Assembly (NCBI RefSeq): GCF_900105925.1
Contig: NZ_LT629791.1
Span: forward strand, 1,736,001-1,800,000
From: Jiangella alkaliphila
Lineage (GTDB): Bacteria; Actinomycetota; Actinomycetes; Jiangellales; Jiangellaceae
Length of the DNA: 64,000 nucleotides
Reading direction: 5' to 3'
Below are positions 8,346 to 14,994 of this stretch, piece by piece; the first letter of the stretch is position 1, and each line of letters opens with the position of its first letter. Position numbers and translations under genes: made by a program. Below the pieces are notes generated by a model. That model was given only the letters and a program-made list of their open reading frames with translations. It made no database searches and was not told where the DNA came from.

Positions 8346-9032
8346 ATGTTCCAGGCGGGCAACGTCATCTACGCGCCGGGCGAGCCGACCTTCGAGGTAT
8401 TCACCTCGAGCGGGACATGGACACGGCCGGACGGTGTGCGGTCGGTGTGGGTGCGGGTCGTCGGCGGCGGCGGAGGCGGCGGCGGTGCGGAGATCACCGG
8501 CGCCGGCGAGTCCGCCTGCGGTGGCGGCGGTGGCGGCGGCGGGTACGCCGAGTCGATCGTCCCGGCGGACAAGCTGACCGCGACCGTCACGGTCACCATC
8601 GGGGCGGGCGGCGCCGGCGGGGTGGGCGGGGTGTCGCCGGGCAGCGCCGGCGGCAACACCTCGTTCGGCTCGTTCGCCGTGGCCGGTGGCGGCCGCGGCG
8701 GGAACAACGGCCCGGACATCGCCTCACCGCCCATCCACATCTCGCCGGGCGGGCTCGGCGGTGAGGGCCTGACCGGTGACGTGCTGGTCGCCGGTGGTCC
8801 GGGTTATCCGGGTATCGGCGCCGACGGCACGATCTGGCAGGGCGGCCGCGGCGGCGCGTCGGTGTTCGGCGGCGAGCAGCGTGAGACCGCGTCCGGCATC
8901 ACCGGCGCCGGCGGCGCCGGAACGCCGCGCGGTGGCGGCGGCACGGGCGCCTTCAACGCCCAGAACCAGGCAGCGGCCCAGGACGGCGGTGCCGGCGCGG
9001 CCGGCCTCGTCGTCGTGGTCGCGTTCTTGTGA
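8346..9032 (+). CDS. Glycine-rich tail adhesin, copy 3 of 3
   Basis: 228 residues, ATG 7 bp after the previous stop. The N terminus (FEVFTSSGTWTRPDGVRSVWVRVVGGG) is nearly the same as in copy 1. The Gly-rich body carries its own loop set (GNNGPDIASPPIHISPGG, GPGYPGIGADGTIWQGG), and the end is GLVVVVAFL. The three copies share framework strands but differ in loops, consistent with tandem duplication followed by diversification. Alternatives such as a non-receptor structural decoration cannot be excluded from sequence. Confidence 0.7.
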   Translation: MFQAGNVIYAPGEPTFEVFTSSGTWTRPDGVRSVWVRVVGGGGGGGGAEITGAGESACGGGGGGGGYAESIVPADKLTATVTVTIGAGGAGGVGGVSPGSAGGNTSFGSFAVAGGGRGGNNGPDIASPPIHISPGGLGGEGLTGDVLVAGGPGYPGIGADGTIWQGGRGGASVFGGEQRETASGITGAGGAGTPRGGGGTGAFNAQNQAAAQDGGAGAAGLVVVVAFL

Positions 9033-9044
9033 GAGGAGCACAGC

Positions 9045-9161
9045 ATGACCATCGTCCCTGACTTCGGCGACGACGAGGACCCGTTCACGGAGGAGGACGG
9101 CCGCGGCGACGACGTCGACCAGGCCCTCCCCGACGTCGACGACCCCGGCGAGGCGTCGTGA
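9045..9161 (+). CDS. Small acidic phage protein
   Basis: 38 residues, ATG with GAGAGGAG upstream; its stop overlaps the lysin start (GTGA). It is extremely acidic: about 16 of 38 residues are Asp or Glu (FGDDEDPFTEEDGRGDDVDQ), and it has only one Arg. No domain is recognisable. Its good ribosome site and 4-bp coupling to the lysin suggest a real gene, perhaps a late-operon accessory factor or a translational coupling peptide. Confidence 0.6.
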   Translation: MTIVPDFGDDEDPFTEEDGRGDDVDQALPDVDDPGEAS

Positions 9162-10045
9162 CCACCACCTACATGCCGCGGTCGGCGTGGACGCCGACCG
9201 CCCGCGGCGGCGCCCAGCTGACCGGATCGAAGCTGGTCGGCCTGGCCTGCCACTGGCCCGGCTCCACCACCAACGCCTACGGCGTCGAGACGGCCGCCGC
9301 GGTGGCCGGGCGTCTGCGCGGCTGGCGCCAGTTCCACGTCGAGGATCGCGGCTGGGCGGACATCGGCTACAACTTCGCGATCGACCAGGCCGGCCGCGTG
9401 TGGGACCTGCGCGGCTCGTCCCGCGTCGGCGCCCACTGCGCGAGCGCCGGGAACCCCGACGCGAACCACGAGTACATCGGCGTGCTGTTCGTGCTCGGCG
9501 ACCAGGAGCAGCCCACCGCGGCGATGACCCAGGCGTTCTGGGACTTCCGCCGCGACGTGTTCCAGGCCAAGTGGCCGGGCCGCAACGACGTGCGCGGCCA
9601 CCGCGAGGTGCCTGGCGCGCAGACCTCCTGCCCCGGCAACGCGGTGATCGCGCTGACCAACGGCCGGCCGACCCCGCCGGGGAAGCCCACCCCACCCACG
9701 ACACCACCGACCGCAGACGCCATGGAGGACGAAGTGGCCACAGGCACGATCCAGAAGTACGGCTCCAGCCAGTACGTGCACATCGTCAACGGCGACGTCC
9801 AGATCATCTCGGCCGGCACCTACGGCGTGCTCGCCCGCGGCCTGGTCCCGCACCAGGACCCGGCCGTCTCCAACGACGCCATCCGCACCCTGATCGCGTT
9901 GCAGGAGCTTCGCGAGGCCCGGCGCAACGGGCTGGTCGCCCACGCGGTCAACGCGTTCCAGGCGGGCGACGACGAGTACTCCCTGTACACCATGGCCAAG
10001 AAGACGGCCATCGAGACCGGGGCGATCCTGCCCGACGAGGGCTGA
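9158..10045 (+). CDS. Endolysin: N-acetylmuramoyl-L-alanine amidase (PGRP/amidase_2 fold)
   Basis: 295 residues, GTG start overlapping the preceding stop. The first ~165 residues form a zinc amidase domain: H32 (CHWPG), Y71 (DIGYNF), H148 (RGHREVPG) and C158 (TSCPG) match the zinc ligands and catalytic Tyr of the T7-lysozyme/PGRP family, which cuts the amide between MurNAc and L-Ala of peptidoglycan. A Pro/Thr linker (PGKPTPPTTPPT, about 173-184) leads to a ~110-residue C-terminal region with no recognised motif, likely a wall-binding module. It heads the lysis cassette; no signal peptide is visible, so release would depend on the holin. Confidence 0.88.
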   Translation: MTTTYMPRSAWTPTARGGAQLTGSKLVGLACHWPGSTTNAYGVETAAAVAGRLRGWRQFHVEDRGWADIGYNFAIDQAGRVWDLRGSSRVGAHCASAGNPDANHEYIGVLFVLGDQEQPTAAMTQAFWDFRRDVFQAKWPGRNDVRGHREVPGAQTSCPGNAVIALTNGRPTPPGKPTPPTTPPTADAMEDEVATGTIQKYGSSQYVHIVNGDVQIISAGTYGVLARGLVPHQDPAVSNDAIRTLIALQELREARRNGLVAHAVNAFQAGDDEYSLYTMAKKTAIETGAILPDEG

Positions 10046-10047
10046 CC

Positions 10048-10467
10048 GTGGCCGACCTCCCCGACTGGCTGGCCGGCATCACGATCGAGCAGATCGTCGG
10101 CCTGATGATCGCGCTGTCCGTCGCGAGCTTCGCCGGGCGCAAGCTGTGGCGCGGTACGCGGCGGCTCGGCGCGCTCGTCGACGACCTGCTCGGCACGCCG
10201 GCCCGGCCAGGGGTGGAGGCCCGGCCCGGGCTGATGGAGCGCGTCGCCGGTGTCGAGGCGACCACGTCGGCGACCGCCGCGCAGCTCGAGACCACCGCCG
10301 GGAAGGTCGACACCGTGCACCACCAGGTGCTCCCCAACGGCGGCACATCGCTGCGAGACGAGGTGACCAGGACCAGTGCCGGCCTGGCAGACGCCGTCGA
10401 GCGGCTCGACGCGCTCGACGCGCGGCTGAAGGCCGTGGAGGAACGCACCGGAGAGGAGGAACCATGA
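10048..10467 (+). CDS. DUF2746-type membrane protein of the lysis cassette
   Basis: 139 residues from GTG 10048, 2 bp after the lysin stop. One N-terminal membrane segment (IEQIVGLMIALSVASFAG, about 11-28) is followed by a basic stretch (RKLWRGTRRLG) and a long hydrophilic coiled-coil-like tail (AATSATAAQLETTAGKVDTV..., then LADAVERLDALDARLKAVEER). This layout is that of DUF2746 proteins found next to lysins and holins in actinophages; they have been suggested to assist holins, but the role is unproven. It overlaps the holin start by 4 bp. Confidence 0.7.
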   Translation: MADLPDWLAGITIEQIVGLMIALSVASFAGRKLWRGTRRLGALVDDLLGTPARPGVEARPGLMERVAGVEATTSATAAQLETTAGKVDTVHHQVLPNGGTSLRDEVTRTSAGLADAVERLDALDARLKAVEERTGEEEP

Positions 10468-10646
10468 GCAGCATCGCCCCGTACGCCAAGGCGGTCGCCG
10501 GCGGCGTCGTCGGCGGCCTGACGGCGCTGGGTACTGCGCTCACCGACGGCGCCGTGACGCCGGCCGAGTGGGTGGCCGTTGCGCTCGGCTTCATGGGCGG
10601 GCTCGGCATCGTGTACGTAGCGCCGTCGAACCGGCAGTCGTTGTAG
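10464..10646 (+). CDS. Putative holin (two membrane segments)
   Basis: 60 residues, ATG in an ATGA overlap, GAGAGGAGG upstream. Two hydrophobic segments (AVAGGVVGGLTALGTAL, about 10-26, and EWVAVALGFMGGLGIVYVA, about 34-52) are separated by a short polar turn (TDGAVTPA). The small size, two segments, acidic loop and position directly after the lysin match class II-like actinophage holins that permeabilise the membrane and release the endolysin. It is the last gene of the rightward late operon and is followed by a perfect palindromic terminator. Confidence 0.75.
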   Translation: MSSIAPYAKAVAGGVVGGLTALGTALTDGAVTPAEWVAVALGFMGGLGIVYVAPSNRQSL

Positions 10647-10652
10647 CAGGGG

Positions 10653-10688
10653 AACGCCGTCCACCTCCAGCTGGAGGTGGACGGCGTT
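10653..10688 (+). terminator. Perfect 36-bp palindrome ending the late operon
   Basis: AACGCCGTCCACCTCCAG (10653-10670) is followed without gap by its exact reverse complement (10671-10688), 7 bp after the holin stop. An 18-bp perfect stem is a very strong terminator, and its symmetry would also stop transcription arriving from the opposing - strand genes. Confidence 0.85.
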
Positions 10689-10943
10689 CTACTGTGCCGT
10701 CCGCCGGTACGACGCCCCCGCCACCCTTGCCACCGCGCCCCACGTTGATCGTCAGGCCACGGACGGTGACCAGCTCGGTGTATTCCACCTGTGACGGAGC
10801 CCCCGCCACCACTGCTGGGGGCGGGGGTTCCGCTCGGCGCTGGCCGGGTCGTGGCGGGCTTGAGGTCCCGCTCTCCGGCCATCCATCCGTGCTCCGGCCG
10901 ACCATGCTTCCCCGGCGGCCGGCGGTGAGGTTGACGCCGAGTT
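10689..10943. other. Convergent intergenic stretch between late operon and - strand genes
   Basis: 255 bp without a convincing gene. It holds a second hairpin (10796-10831) on the side of the - strand genes. A short - strand frame starting at GTG 10788 reads MEYTELVTVRGLTINVGRGG, but it runs through the late terminator into the holin gene, so I do not call it. Confidence 0.5.
10796..10831 (-). terminator. Hairpin downstream of the - strand gene at 10944
   Basis: CCCCCGCC (10800-10807) pairs with GGCGGGGG (10820-10827), extended by GGAG/TTCC at the base, with a 12-nt loop. It lies 113 bp beyond the stop of the leftward gene at 10944, so it can end that transcript. Confidence 0.5.
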
Positions 10944-11189
10944 CTAGGTCCGGCCGTTCGGTGGCCGGCGCTGGTTGTACTCGTCGAGGTCGGCGGCGAC
11001 GTCGGCGCCCCACGTGGCGATCTCCTCACCGAGCAGGGCGATGTAGTCGACGGCCTGCTGGCCGGCGTCGGCGACGCCGCGGTGCCAGCTGCCGGGGAGC
11101 CGGTCGACGAACTTGTCGAGGTGGTCTTCGGCGGCGGCGGTGAGGCGGTGGGCGCGCTCGGGCACGCGCCAGTCGGTTACCTTGGGCAC
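10944..11189 (-). CDS. Hypothetical phage protein, 81 aa
   Basis: GTG start with GGAGGG 6 bp upstream. The protein is hydrophilic and helical (HRLTAAAEDHLDKFVDRLPGSWHRG, then QQAVDYIALLGEEIATWGADVAADLDEYNQ), with no Cys and no membrane segment. I do not recognise the family. It is the last gene of a leftward group in the accessory region of the prophage; function unknown. Confidence 0.6.
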   Translation of the reverse strand: MPKVTDWRVPERAHRLTAAAEDHLDKFVDRLPGSWHRGVADAGQQAVDYIALLGEEIATWGADVAADLDEYNQRRPPNGRT

Positions 11190-11264
11190 GGGTCCCTCCA
11201 GGTCTCGTCTGGATGTGGATCAAGAACCCCGTTCGGCGTTGGCGCGCCGGGCGGGGTTCGCTGG

Positions 11265-11537
11265 TCAGTAGGCCTCGAACGGGTGGATGGTGGACCCGAC
11301 GACGCGCATGTCGTACTGGTCGAGGACGAACGTGGTGTGGTGCTTGTCCCGGGCGTGGTCCCGGGCGGCGTCCTCAGCGGTCCCGTAGGTGGCGAACGCG
11401 CGGCCGGTCCACCGGCAGGCGGGGCAGCGGGCCCGATAGCGGGGCGCCGGGGCCGGCGGCGCCGCGGGCTGGTCGGTCGGCATGGTGGCCCCGAGGATAC
11501 GCCGCTCAACCGAAGTTGGGTTACCCGATGTCGGCAT
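11265..11537 (-). CDS. Small zinc-finger-like phage protein
   Basis: 90 residues. I chose ATG 11537 because AAGGAG stands 6 bp before it; the frame is open a little further upstream. A disordered Pro/Ala N terminus precedes RARCPACRWTGRAFATYGTAEDAARDHARDKHH: Cys-x2-Cys plus a paired His (HARDKHH) could bind one zinc ion, as in single zinc-ribbon or C2H2-like modules. The tail is FVLDQYDMRVVGSTIHPF. It could be a small DNA- or protein-binding regulator and lies divergent from the XRE gene with only 15 bp between starts. Confidence 0.6.
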   Translation of the reverse strand: MPTSGNPTSVERRILGATMPTDQPAAPPAPAPRYRARCPACRWTGRAFATYGTAEDAARDHARDKHHTTFVLDQYDMRVVGSTIHPFEAY

Positions 11538-11552
11538 AGTCCGCTTCTCCTT

Positions 11553-12155
11553 GTGGTGGATCACGGGCGGCCCGCGTATGTGCGGTTGATCGCGACGCTG
11601 CGCGAGGTCCGCCTGGAGCGGGGGCTGTCGCAGCGCATGGTGGGTGAGCGGCTCGGCGTGGTGCAGACGGTCGTGTCGAAGATCGAGACCGGTGAGCGCC
11701 GCGTCGACGTCGTCGAGCTGGTGGATCTGTGCCGGGCGCTCGACGTGGAGCTGCTCGAGGTGCTGGACCGGGCCGGCGTCCGCTACCGCCGGCCGGGGCC
11801 GCTAGTCCTCGAAGATCGATTCGTCGTCGTCGGTGTAGTTCCGCAGCTCGTCCCAGCCGGTGGTGATCATGCCGCCGACGAACAGCACGGCGATGATCAC
11901 CAGGATGGTGATGCCGATCTGCCTGCGGGTCACGGCTTCGGCCCGTCGAGCTGCCGGCGCTTGCGGTCGGCGGTGAGGATGGCGTCGGTGACGGCCAGCT
12001 TGATCAGGAGGTACTGGATCGCCAGGCCGACCACGATCGCGACGAGCACGCTGCCATCGTCCATGGGGTCTCTCCTCTGTTCGCTGTTGCAGGTCGCGGC
12101 GCATCATCCCTCCACCCCCGGACTGTTGCTCGCCGCGGCGGTGTCGTCGTCGTGA
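11553..12155 (+). CDS. XRE-family helix-turn-helix protein with unusual antisense-overlapping tail
   Basis: Up to 200 residues from GTG 11553 (GTG 11556 is also possible). The first ~80 residues are a clear XRE/Cro-type DNA-binding domain: YVRLIATLREVRLERGLSQRMVGERLGVVQTVVSKIETGERRVDVVELVDLCRALDVELLEVL. This is the only phage-repressor-like gene visible. After about residue 85 (GPLVLEDRF...) the frame continues for 118 residues with no natural-looking protein character, running antisense to two small - strand genes; the real end may have been lost by mutation, or the stop was read through. No ribosome site is visible, so translation may be leaderless. A role as lysogeny repressor or regulator of the divergent operon is inferred. 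Confidence 0.6.
   Translation: MVDHGRPAYVRLIATLREVRLERGLSQRMVGERLGVVQTVVSKIETGERRVDVVELVDLCRALDVELLEVLDRAGVRYRRPGPLVLEDRFVVVGVVPQLVPAGGDHAADEQHGDDHQDGDADLPAGHGFGPSSCRRLRSAVRMASVTASLIRRYWIARPTTIATSTLPSSMGSLLCSLLQVAAHHPSTPGLLLAAAVSSS
11802..11933 (-). CDS. Micro-membrane protein A (43 aa)
   Basis: GTG start overlapping the stop of the upstream micro-gene by 4 bp (GTGA). One membrane segment (IGITILVIIAVLFVGGMITT, about 5-24) follows a short basic N terminus (MTRRQ), with an acidic C-terminal tail (NYTDDDESIFED), so the tail is predicted outside or as a partner docking site. It is translationally coupled to 11930-12064 and read opposite to the tail of the XRE frame. No family recognised; possibly a superinfection-exclusion or membrane accessory peptide. 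Confidence 0.55.
   Translation of the reverse strand: MTRRQIGITILVIIAVLFVGGMITTGWDELRNYTDDDESIFED
11930..12064 (-). CDS. Micro-membrane protein B (44 aa)
   Basis: ATG with AGGAGAGA upstream. A single hydrophobic segment (SVLVAIVVGLAIQYLLIKLAV, about 5-25) is followed by a basic cytoplasmic-type tail (TADRKRRQLDGPKP). It overlaps micro-membrane protein A by 4 bp, and both follow the 123-aa gene in the same direction. The pair, one with an acidic and one with a basic tail, could form a complex. Function unknown. Confidence 0.55.
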   Translation of the reverse strand: MDDGSVLVAIVVGLAIQYLLIKLAVTDAILTADRKRRQLDGPKP

Positions 12156-12475
12156 GGTCGGTACCAGGACAAGGTCAGACGGATCTCACGGCGGCCGCGC
12201 GCCTTGACCGTGACGCCGGTGACCGAGGCGCCGCGGCTGTGCTCGCTCTCCCGCTCCTTCACGTGGTCGTCCTCGCCGAGCTCGGCGACCCAGGCGTCGA
12301 ACGCCGCCCGGCCGCTGACGTCGAAGGTGAGGTGCACGTACAGCCAGGGGTCCTTGTAGCGGTAGACGCGCACGTCGTCGGGCATGGGCAGCAGCGGCCG
12401 GTCGGCGAGGTAGGTGAGGACGGTCTGCAGGTCGCCGAGCGAGACGCCGGCGGTGGACTGCGCGATGGTGGTCAT
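12104..12475 (-). CDS. Hypothetical protein, 123 aa, coupled to the glycosyltransferase
   Basis: ATG in an ATGA overlap with the glycosyltransferase stop. It reads as a small alpha/beta protein: GVSLGDLQTVLTYLADRPLLPMPDDVRVYRYKDPWLYVHLTFDVSG, then AFDAWVAELGEDDHVKERES, then VTVKARGRREIRLTLSWYRP. There is no signal peptide or membrane helix, so it should be cytosolic. The coupling points to a shared role with the glycosyltransferase or to simple co-regulation in the accessory cassette. I do not recognise the family. Confidence 0.6.
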   Translation of the reverse strand: MTTIAQSTAGVSLGDLQTVLTYLADRPLLPMPDDVRVYRYKDPWLYVHLTFDVSGRAAFDAWVAELGEDDHVKERESEHSRGASVTGVTVKARGRREIRLTLSWYRPHDDDTAAASNSPGVEG

Positions 12476-13770
12476 GCTCGTACCTCCTGTGCGGTGCGGA
12501 CGCGGTACCGGCCGCGGCCGGTACGTCGGTGGGTGGGCTGGTGGGTGGTGCCGCGGGTGGCCCAACTGGTGTCGCGGAGCTGGGTGATGGCCCAGTACAT
12601 GGCGGGGCGGATGAGCAGCGCCTGGTAGGGGACGAGCAGCGGGGTGAGCAGCAGCCAGGCGGCGATGCGGGTCCGCAGCGGCAGGCCGGGCCGGTCGAGG
12701 GCGTAGTGGGCGGCCTGGACGTAGACGAGGATCGCCCAGTAGGCGAAGGCCTCCCAGTAGATGCGGCCGCCGGCGACGGGCACGGCGATGAGCACGACGG
12801 CCAGCACGGGCGGGTAGAGGGTGAGCAGGGTGAGGTTCCAGCAGCGCAGCGCGAGCGCCCACCCGGTGAGGTGCCGCAGCTCCCACGGCAGGTACCGGAA
12901 GTAGCCCTTGAACCAGCGCACCCGCTGCTTGAAGGTGCCGCGGGTGGTGGTGGGCATCTGGAACTCGACGACGGCTTCGTCGACGGCGACGACCTGGCCG
13001 CGCTGCAGCGCGTAGTGGGTGAGCCGGCGGTCGTCGCCGTAGGTGCCGTCGGTGACGTACTCGGCGGCGTGGTCGAAGATGACCGCGGCCCGGTAGATCG
13101 CGAGTGGGCCGGAGGTGGGGGCGACGGCGCCGACGAGGGAGCGGGCGCGGCGGGCGATGAGGTTGCCGAGGTTGAGCTCGAGGTCGACCAGCCGGGTGAG
13201 CAGGTTGTCGGTGCGGTTGCGCACGATGCAGGCGCCGGTGGCGGCGTGGATGCGGGGGTCGGACATGGCGCGCAGCAGCTGCTCGATGCCGTCGGGGGCG
13301 ACGACGGAGTCGCTGTCGACGGTGACGATGTAGTCGGCGTGCTTGCGGCCGGTGAGGCCGGCGATCTGGGCGTGCCGCTTGCCGGCGTTGTGCTGCCGCA
13401 GCCACGTGACGCGCGGGTCGTGGATCGTCGGTTCGACGGGGGTGTCGGAGCCGTCGTCGACGACGATGATCTCGTGCACGGGCACGGTCTGCAGTAGCAG
13501 CGACCGCACGCACGCCTCGAGCAGGGCGGGGTCCTCGTTGTAGGCGGGGACGATGACGACGACCCGGCCGGCCGCGACGGGCAGGTGGGTGAACCGGCGC
13601 CGCCGCGCGCTGGCGGCGAGCATCCAGATGAGCATGCCGGCGACGGTGAGGTAGAAGACGGTGGCGAAGTTCAAGCGCGGGGCTGCGAACCAGGCCTGCT
13701 GGTGGAAGGCGAGGACCGTGGCGGCCGCCAGGATGGCGACCGCCCAGCCCCCGGCCTTACGCCCGGCCAC
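12472..13770 (-). CDS. Processive GT2 glycosyltransferase, hyaluronan/chitin-synthase-like (lysogenic conversion candidate)
   Basis: 432 residues, GTG start with AAGGAG close upstream. Two N-terminal membrane segments (about 8-26 and 36-53), a GT-A catalytic domain, and about four C-terminal segments (about 310-410) reproduce the plan of membrane-embedded polysaccharide synthases. Motifs are intact: VDDGSD (104-109), the DxD-type VDSDS (151-155), GDDRRLT (245-251, the hyaluronan synthase/NodC GDDRxLT signature), and QRVRW (282-286, the processive Q-x-x-R-W). It should add sugars from UDP-type donors to a growing chain while extruding it. Located in the prophage accessory cassette between an LPXTG micro-protein and a 123-aa unknown, it could alter the host surface. 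Sugar and product are unknown. Confidence 0.85.
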   Translation of the reverse strand: MAGRKAGGWAVAILAAATVLAFHQQAWFAAPRLNFATVFYLTVAGMLIWMLAASARRRRFTHLPVAAGRVVVIVPAYNEDPALLEACVRSLLLQTVPVHEIIVVDDGSDTPVEPTIHDPRVTWLRQHNAGKRHAQIAGLTGRKHADYIVTVDSDSVVAPDGIEQLLRAMSDPRIHAATGACIVRNRTDNLLTRLVDLELNLGNLIARRARSLVGAVAPTSGPLAIYRAAVIFDHAAEYVTDGTYGDDRRLTHYALQRGQVVAVDEAVVEFQMPTTTRGTFKQRVRWFKGYFRYLPWELRHLTGWALALRCWNLTLLTLYPPVLAVVLIAVPVAGGRIYWEAFAYWAILVYVQAAHYALDRPGLPLRTRIAAWLLLTPLLVPYQALLIRPAMYWAITQLRDTSWATRGTTHQPTHRRTGRGRYRVRTAQEVRA

Positions 13771-13909
13771 GGCTCCTTCTCGTGAGCCGCGTCGCGGTGA
13801 TGCCGATGACGACCAGCGCGACGCCGATCGCCAGCACCCACGACAGTCCGGTCGCGCCGCCGGCGACGGCGACTCCGGCGCCCGTGGTGGGCAGTGCCCC
13901 CTCGTACAT
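13757..13909 (-). CDS. 50-aa free-standing LPXTG sorting-signal protein
   Basis: ATG with GGAAG 5 bp upstream. The whole protein is a cell-wall sorting signal: LPTTG at residues 6-10, a Gly/Ala spacer, a membrane helix (GLSWVLAIGVALVVIGITAT, 21-40) and a basic tail (RLTRRSRGRA). Normal sortase substrates carry this signal at the end of a large secreted protein with an N-terminal signal peptide; here only MYEGA precedes the motif and there is no cargo. It overlaps the glycosyltransferase start by 14 bp, so both are co-translated. It could be a sortase decoy or substrate mimic, an anchor joined to something else, or a membrane partner of the synthase. Confidence 0.7.
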   Translation of the reverse strand: MYEGALPTTGAGVAVAGGATGLSWVLAIGVALVVIGITATRLTRRSRGRA

Positions 13910-13932
13910 GGATCTTCCTTTCTTCTGGTTCG

Positions 13933-13953
13933 CCCGCCCCCGGGTGGGGCGGG
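13933..13953 (-). terminator. Hairpin between integrase and the LPXTG/GT2 cassette
   Basis: CCCGCCCC (13933-13940) and GGGGCGGG (13946-13953) form an 8-bp GC stem with a 5-nt loop, 20 bp past the integrase stop. It can separate integrase transcription from the cassette genes that follow in the same direction. Confidence 0.55.
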
Positions 13954-13972
13954 ACGCTGTGGTGGTGTGCGT

Positions 13973-14980
13973 CTACAGGACGTTGACGGCGGCGGTGAGC
14001 CGCTCGGGTGCGACGTAGGTGTAGACCTGGGTGGTGTTGAGCGAGGCGTGGCCGAGCAGTTCCTGGACCTCGCGGATGTCGCGGCCGCGGGCGAGCAGCT
14101 CGGTGGCGAACCGGTGCCGCATGGAGTGCCCGCGGCGCCCGCCGAGGGCCTGCTTGGCGATGTGGCCGATGGAGGACGGGTTGAGGTGCCGGCCGCGGCG
14201 GCCGGGGAACAGCCACCTGCGGATCGCGTCGGGGTCGCTGGTGCCGTAGCGCCAGCCGGTGCCGGCGTGGCCGGCCTGCCGGCGCGCCCATTCGGCGACC
14301 AGCGCGTCGGCCAGTCGCGGGTGCACCGGGACGTCGCGGTACTTGCCGCCCTTGCCGTGGATCCGGATGAACACCGGCCACATCACCGTCTTGCCGGTGG
14401 CGTCGTCGACGACCGGGCGGCCGGCGTCGTCGGTGACGGGCTTCCAGTTCAGCCAGGTCCACTCCGAGCGGGCGATCTCGCCGCGGCGCATGCCGCCGTA
14501 GCCGGCCATCAGCAGGATCAGCTCGACCCGGTCGGTGGCGTCGTCCAGGCCGTCGGCGAGCACCGCCTCGCTGACCGGGTCGGGCAGCCGGCGCGGGACG
14601 CTGATGCGTTCCAGCGCGGCGGTGGGGTCGCTCTTGCAGCGGCCCTTCGCGTACGCCCAGCGGTAGAAGCCGCGCAGTGCGGACTGGTGGCTCGACGTGG
14701 TCGAGGCGGTCCACTCGTACAGGGCGAGCCAGGCGACGACGTCGTCCTCGCTGATCCGCCACGGGTGGGTGCTGATGTGGTCCGCGGCGAACCGGCGTAG
14801 TTGGGAGCGCCGCACGAGGATCGTGTTAGTGCTGCGCTTGGCCGCCCTGAGCACCAGCGTGTAGTCGTCGATGGCTGACCGCCATGCGGCGGCCTTGGTC
14901 CGCGCGAACACATCGCCCCCCCGGGGATGCCCTGCATCGTTGCTAGGGACAACCATCGGGTCGATGTTACGTAAAGTCAC
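13973..14980 (-). CDS. int: Phage tyrosine integrase
   Basis: 335 residues. A SAM-like core-binding domain (about 30-120) precedes the catalytic domain, which has all expected residues: R165 (GGMRRGE), the beta-hairpin Lys (GKGGK, 209-213), H285-x2-R288 (GHSMRHR), H311 (GHASLNTT) and Tyr320 (QVYTYV). It catalyses site-specific recombination between attP and attB. The GTG at 14980 is supported by its 4-bp overlap (GTGA) with the stop of a small upstream ORF, which implies translational coupling; an ATG nine codons in is the alternative. A perfect inverted repeat covers this junction. It is the last phage gene before the chromosomal mshA, as expected for an integrase next to att. Confidence 0.93.
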   Translation of the reverse strand: MTLRNIDPMVVPSNDAGHPRGGDVFARTKAAAWRSAIDDYTLVLRAAKRSTNTILVRRSQLRRFAADHISTHPWRISEDDVVAWLALYEWTASTTSSHQSALRGFYRWAYAKGRCKSDPTAALERISVPRRLPDPVSEAVLADGLDDATDRVELILLMAGYGGMRRGEIARSEWTWLNWKPVTDDAGRPVVDDATGKTVMWPVFIRIHGKGGKYRDVPVHPRLADALVAEWARRQAGHAGTGWRYGTSDPDAIRRWLFPGRRGRHLNPSSIGHIAKQALGGRRGHSMRHRFATELLARGRDIREVQELLGHASLNTTQVYTYVAPERLTAAVNVL

Positions 14981-14994
14981 GGTTTCGTGACTTT
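14973..14994. repeat. Inverted repeat over the integrase start
   Basis: AAAGTCACG (14973-14981) and CGTGACTTT (14986-14994) are perfect 9-bp arms around GTTT; a further CGTGAC half-site follows at 14996-15001. The dyad covers the integrase start codon and the stop of the upstream small ORF. It could be a repressor operator, an arm-type integrase site, or an mRNA hairpin limiting integrase translation. Confidence 0.6.

Noticed and set aside
10591..10788. - strand ORF starting MEYTELVTVRGLTINVGRGG
   Set aside because: It would have to read through the late terminator palindrome and end inside the holin gene; the remainder is low-complexity Gly/Pro/Arg.
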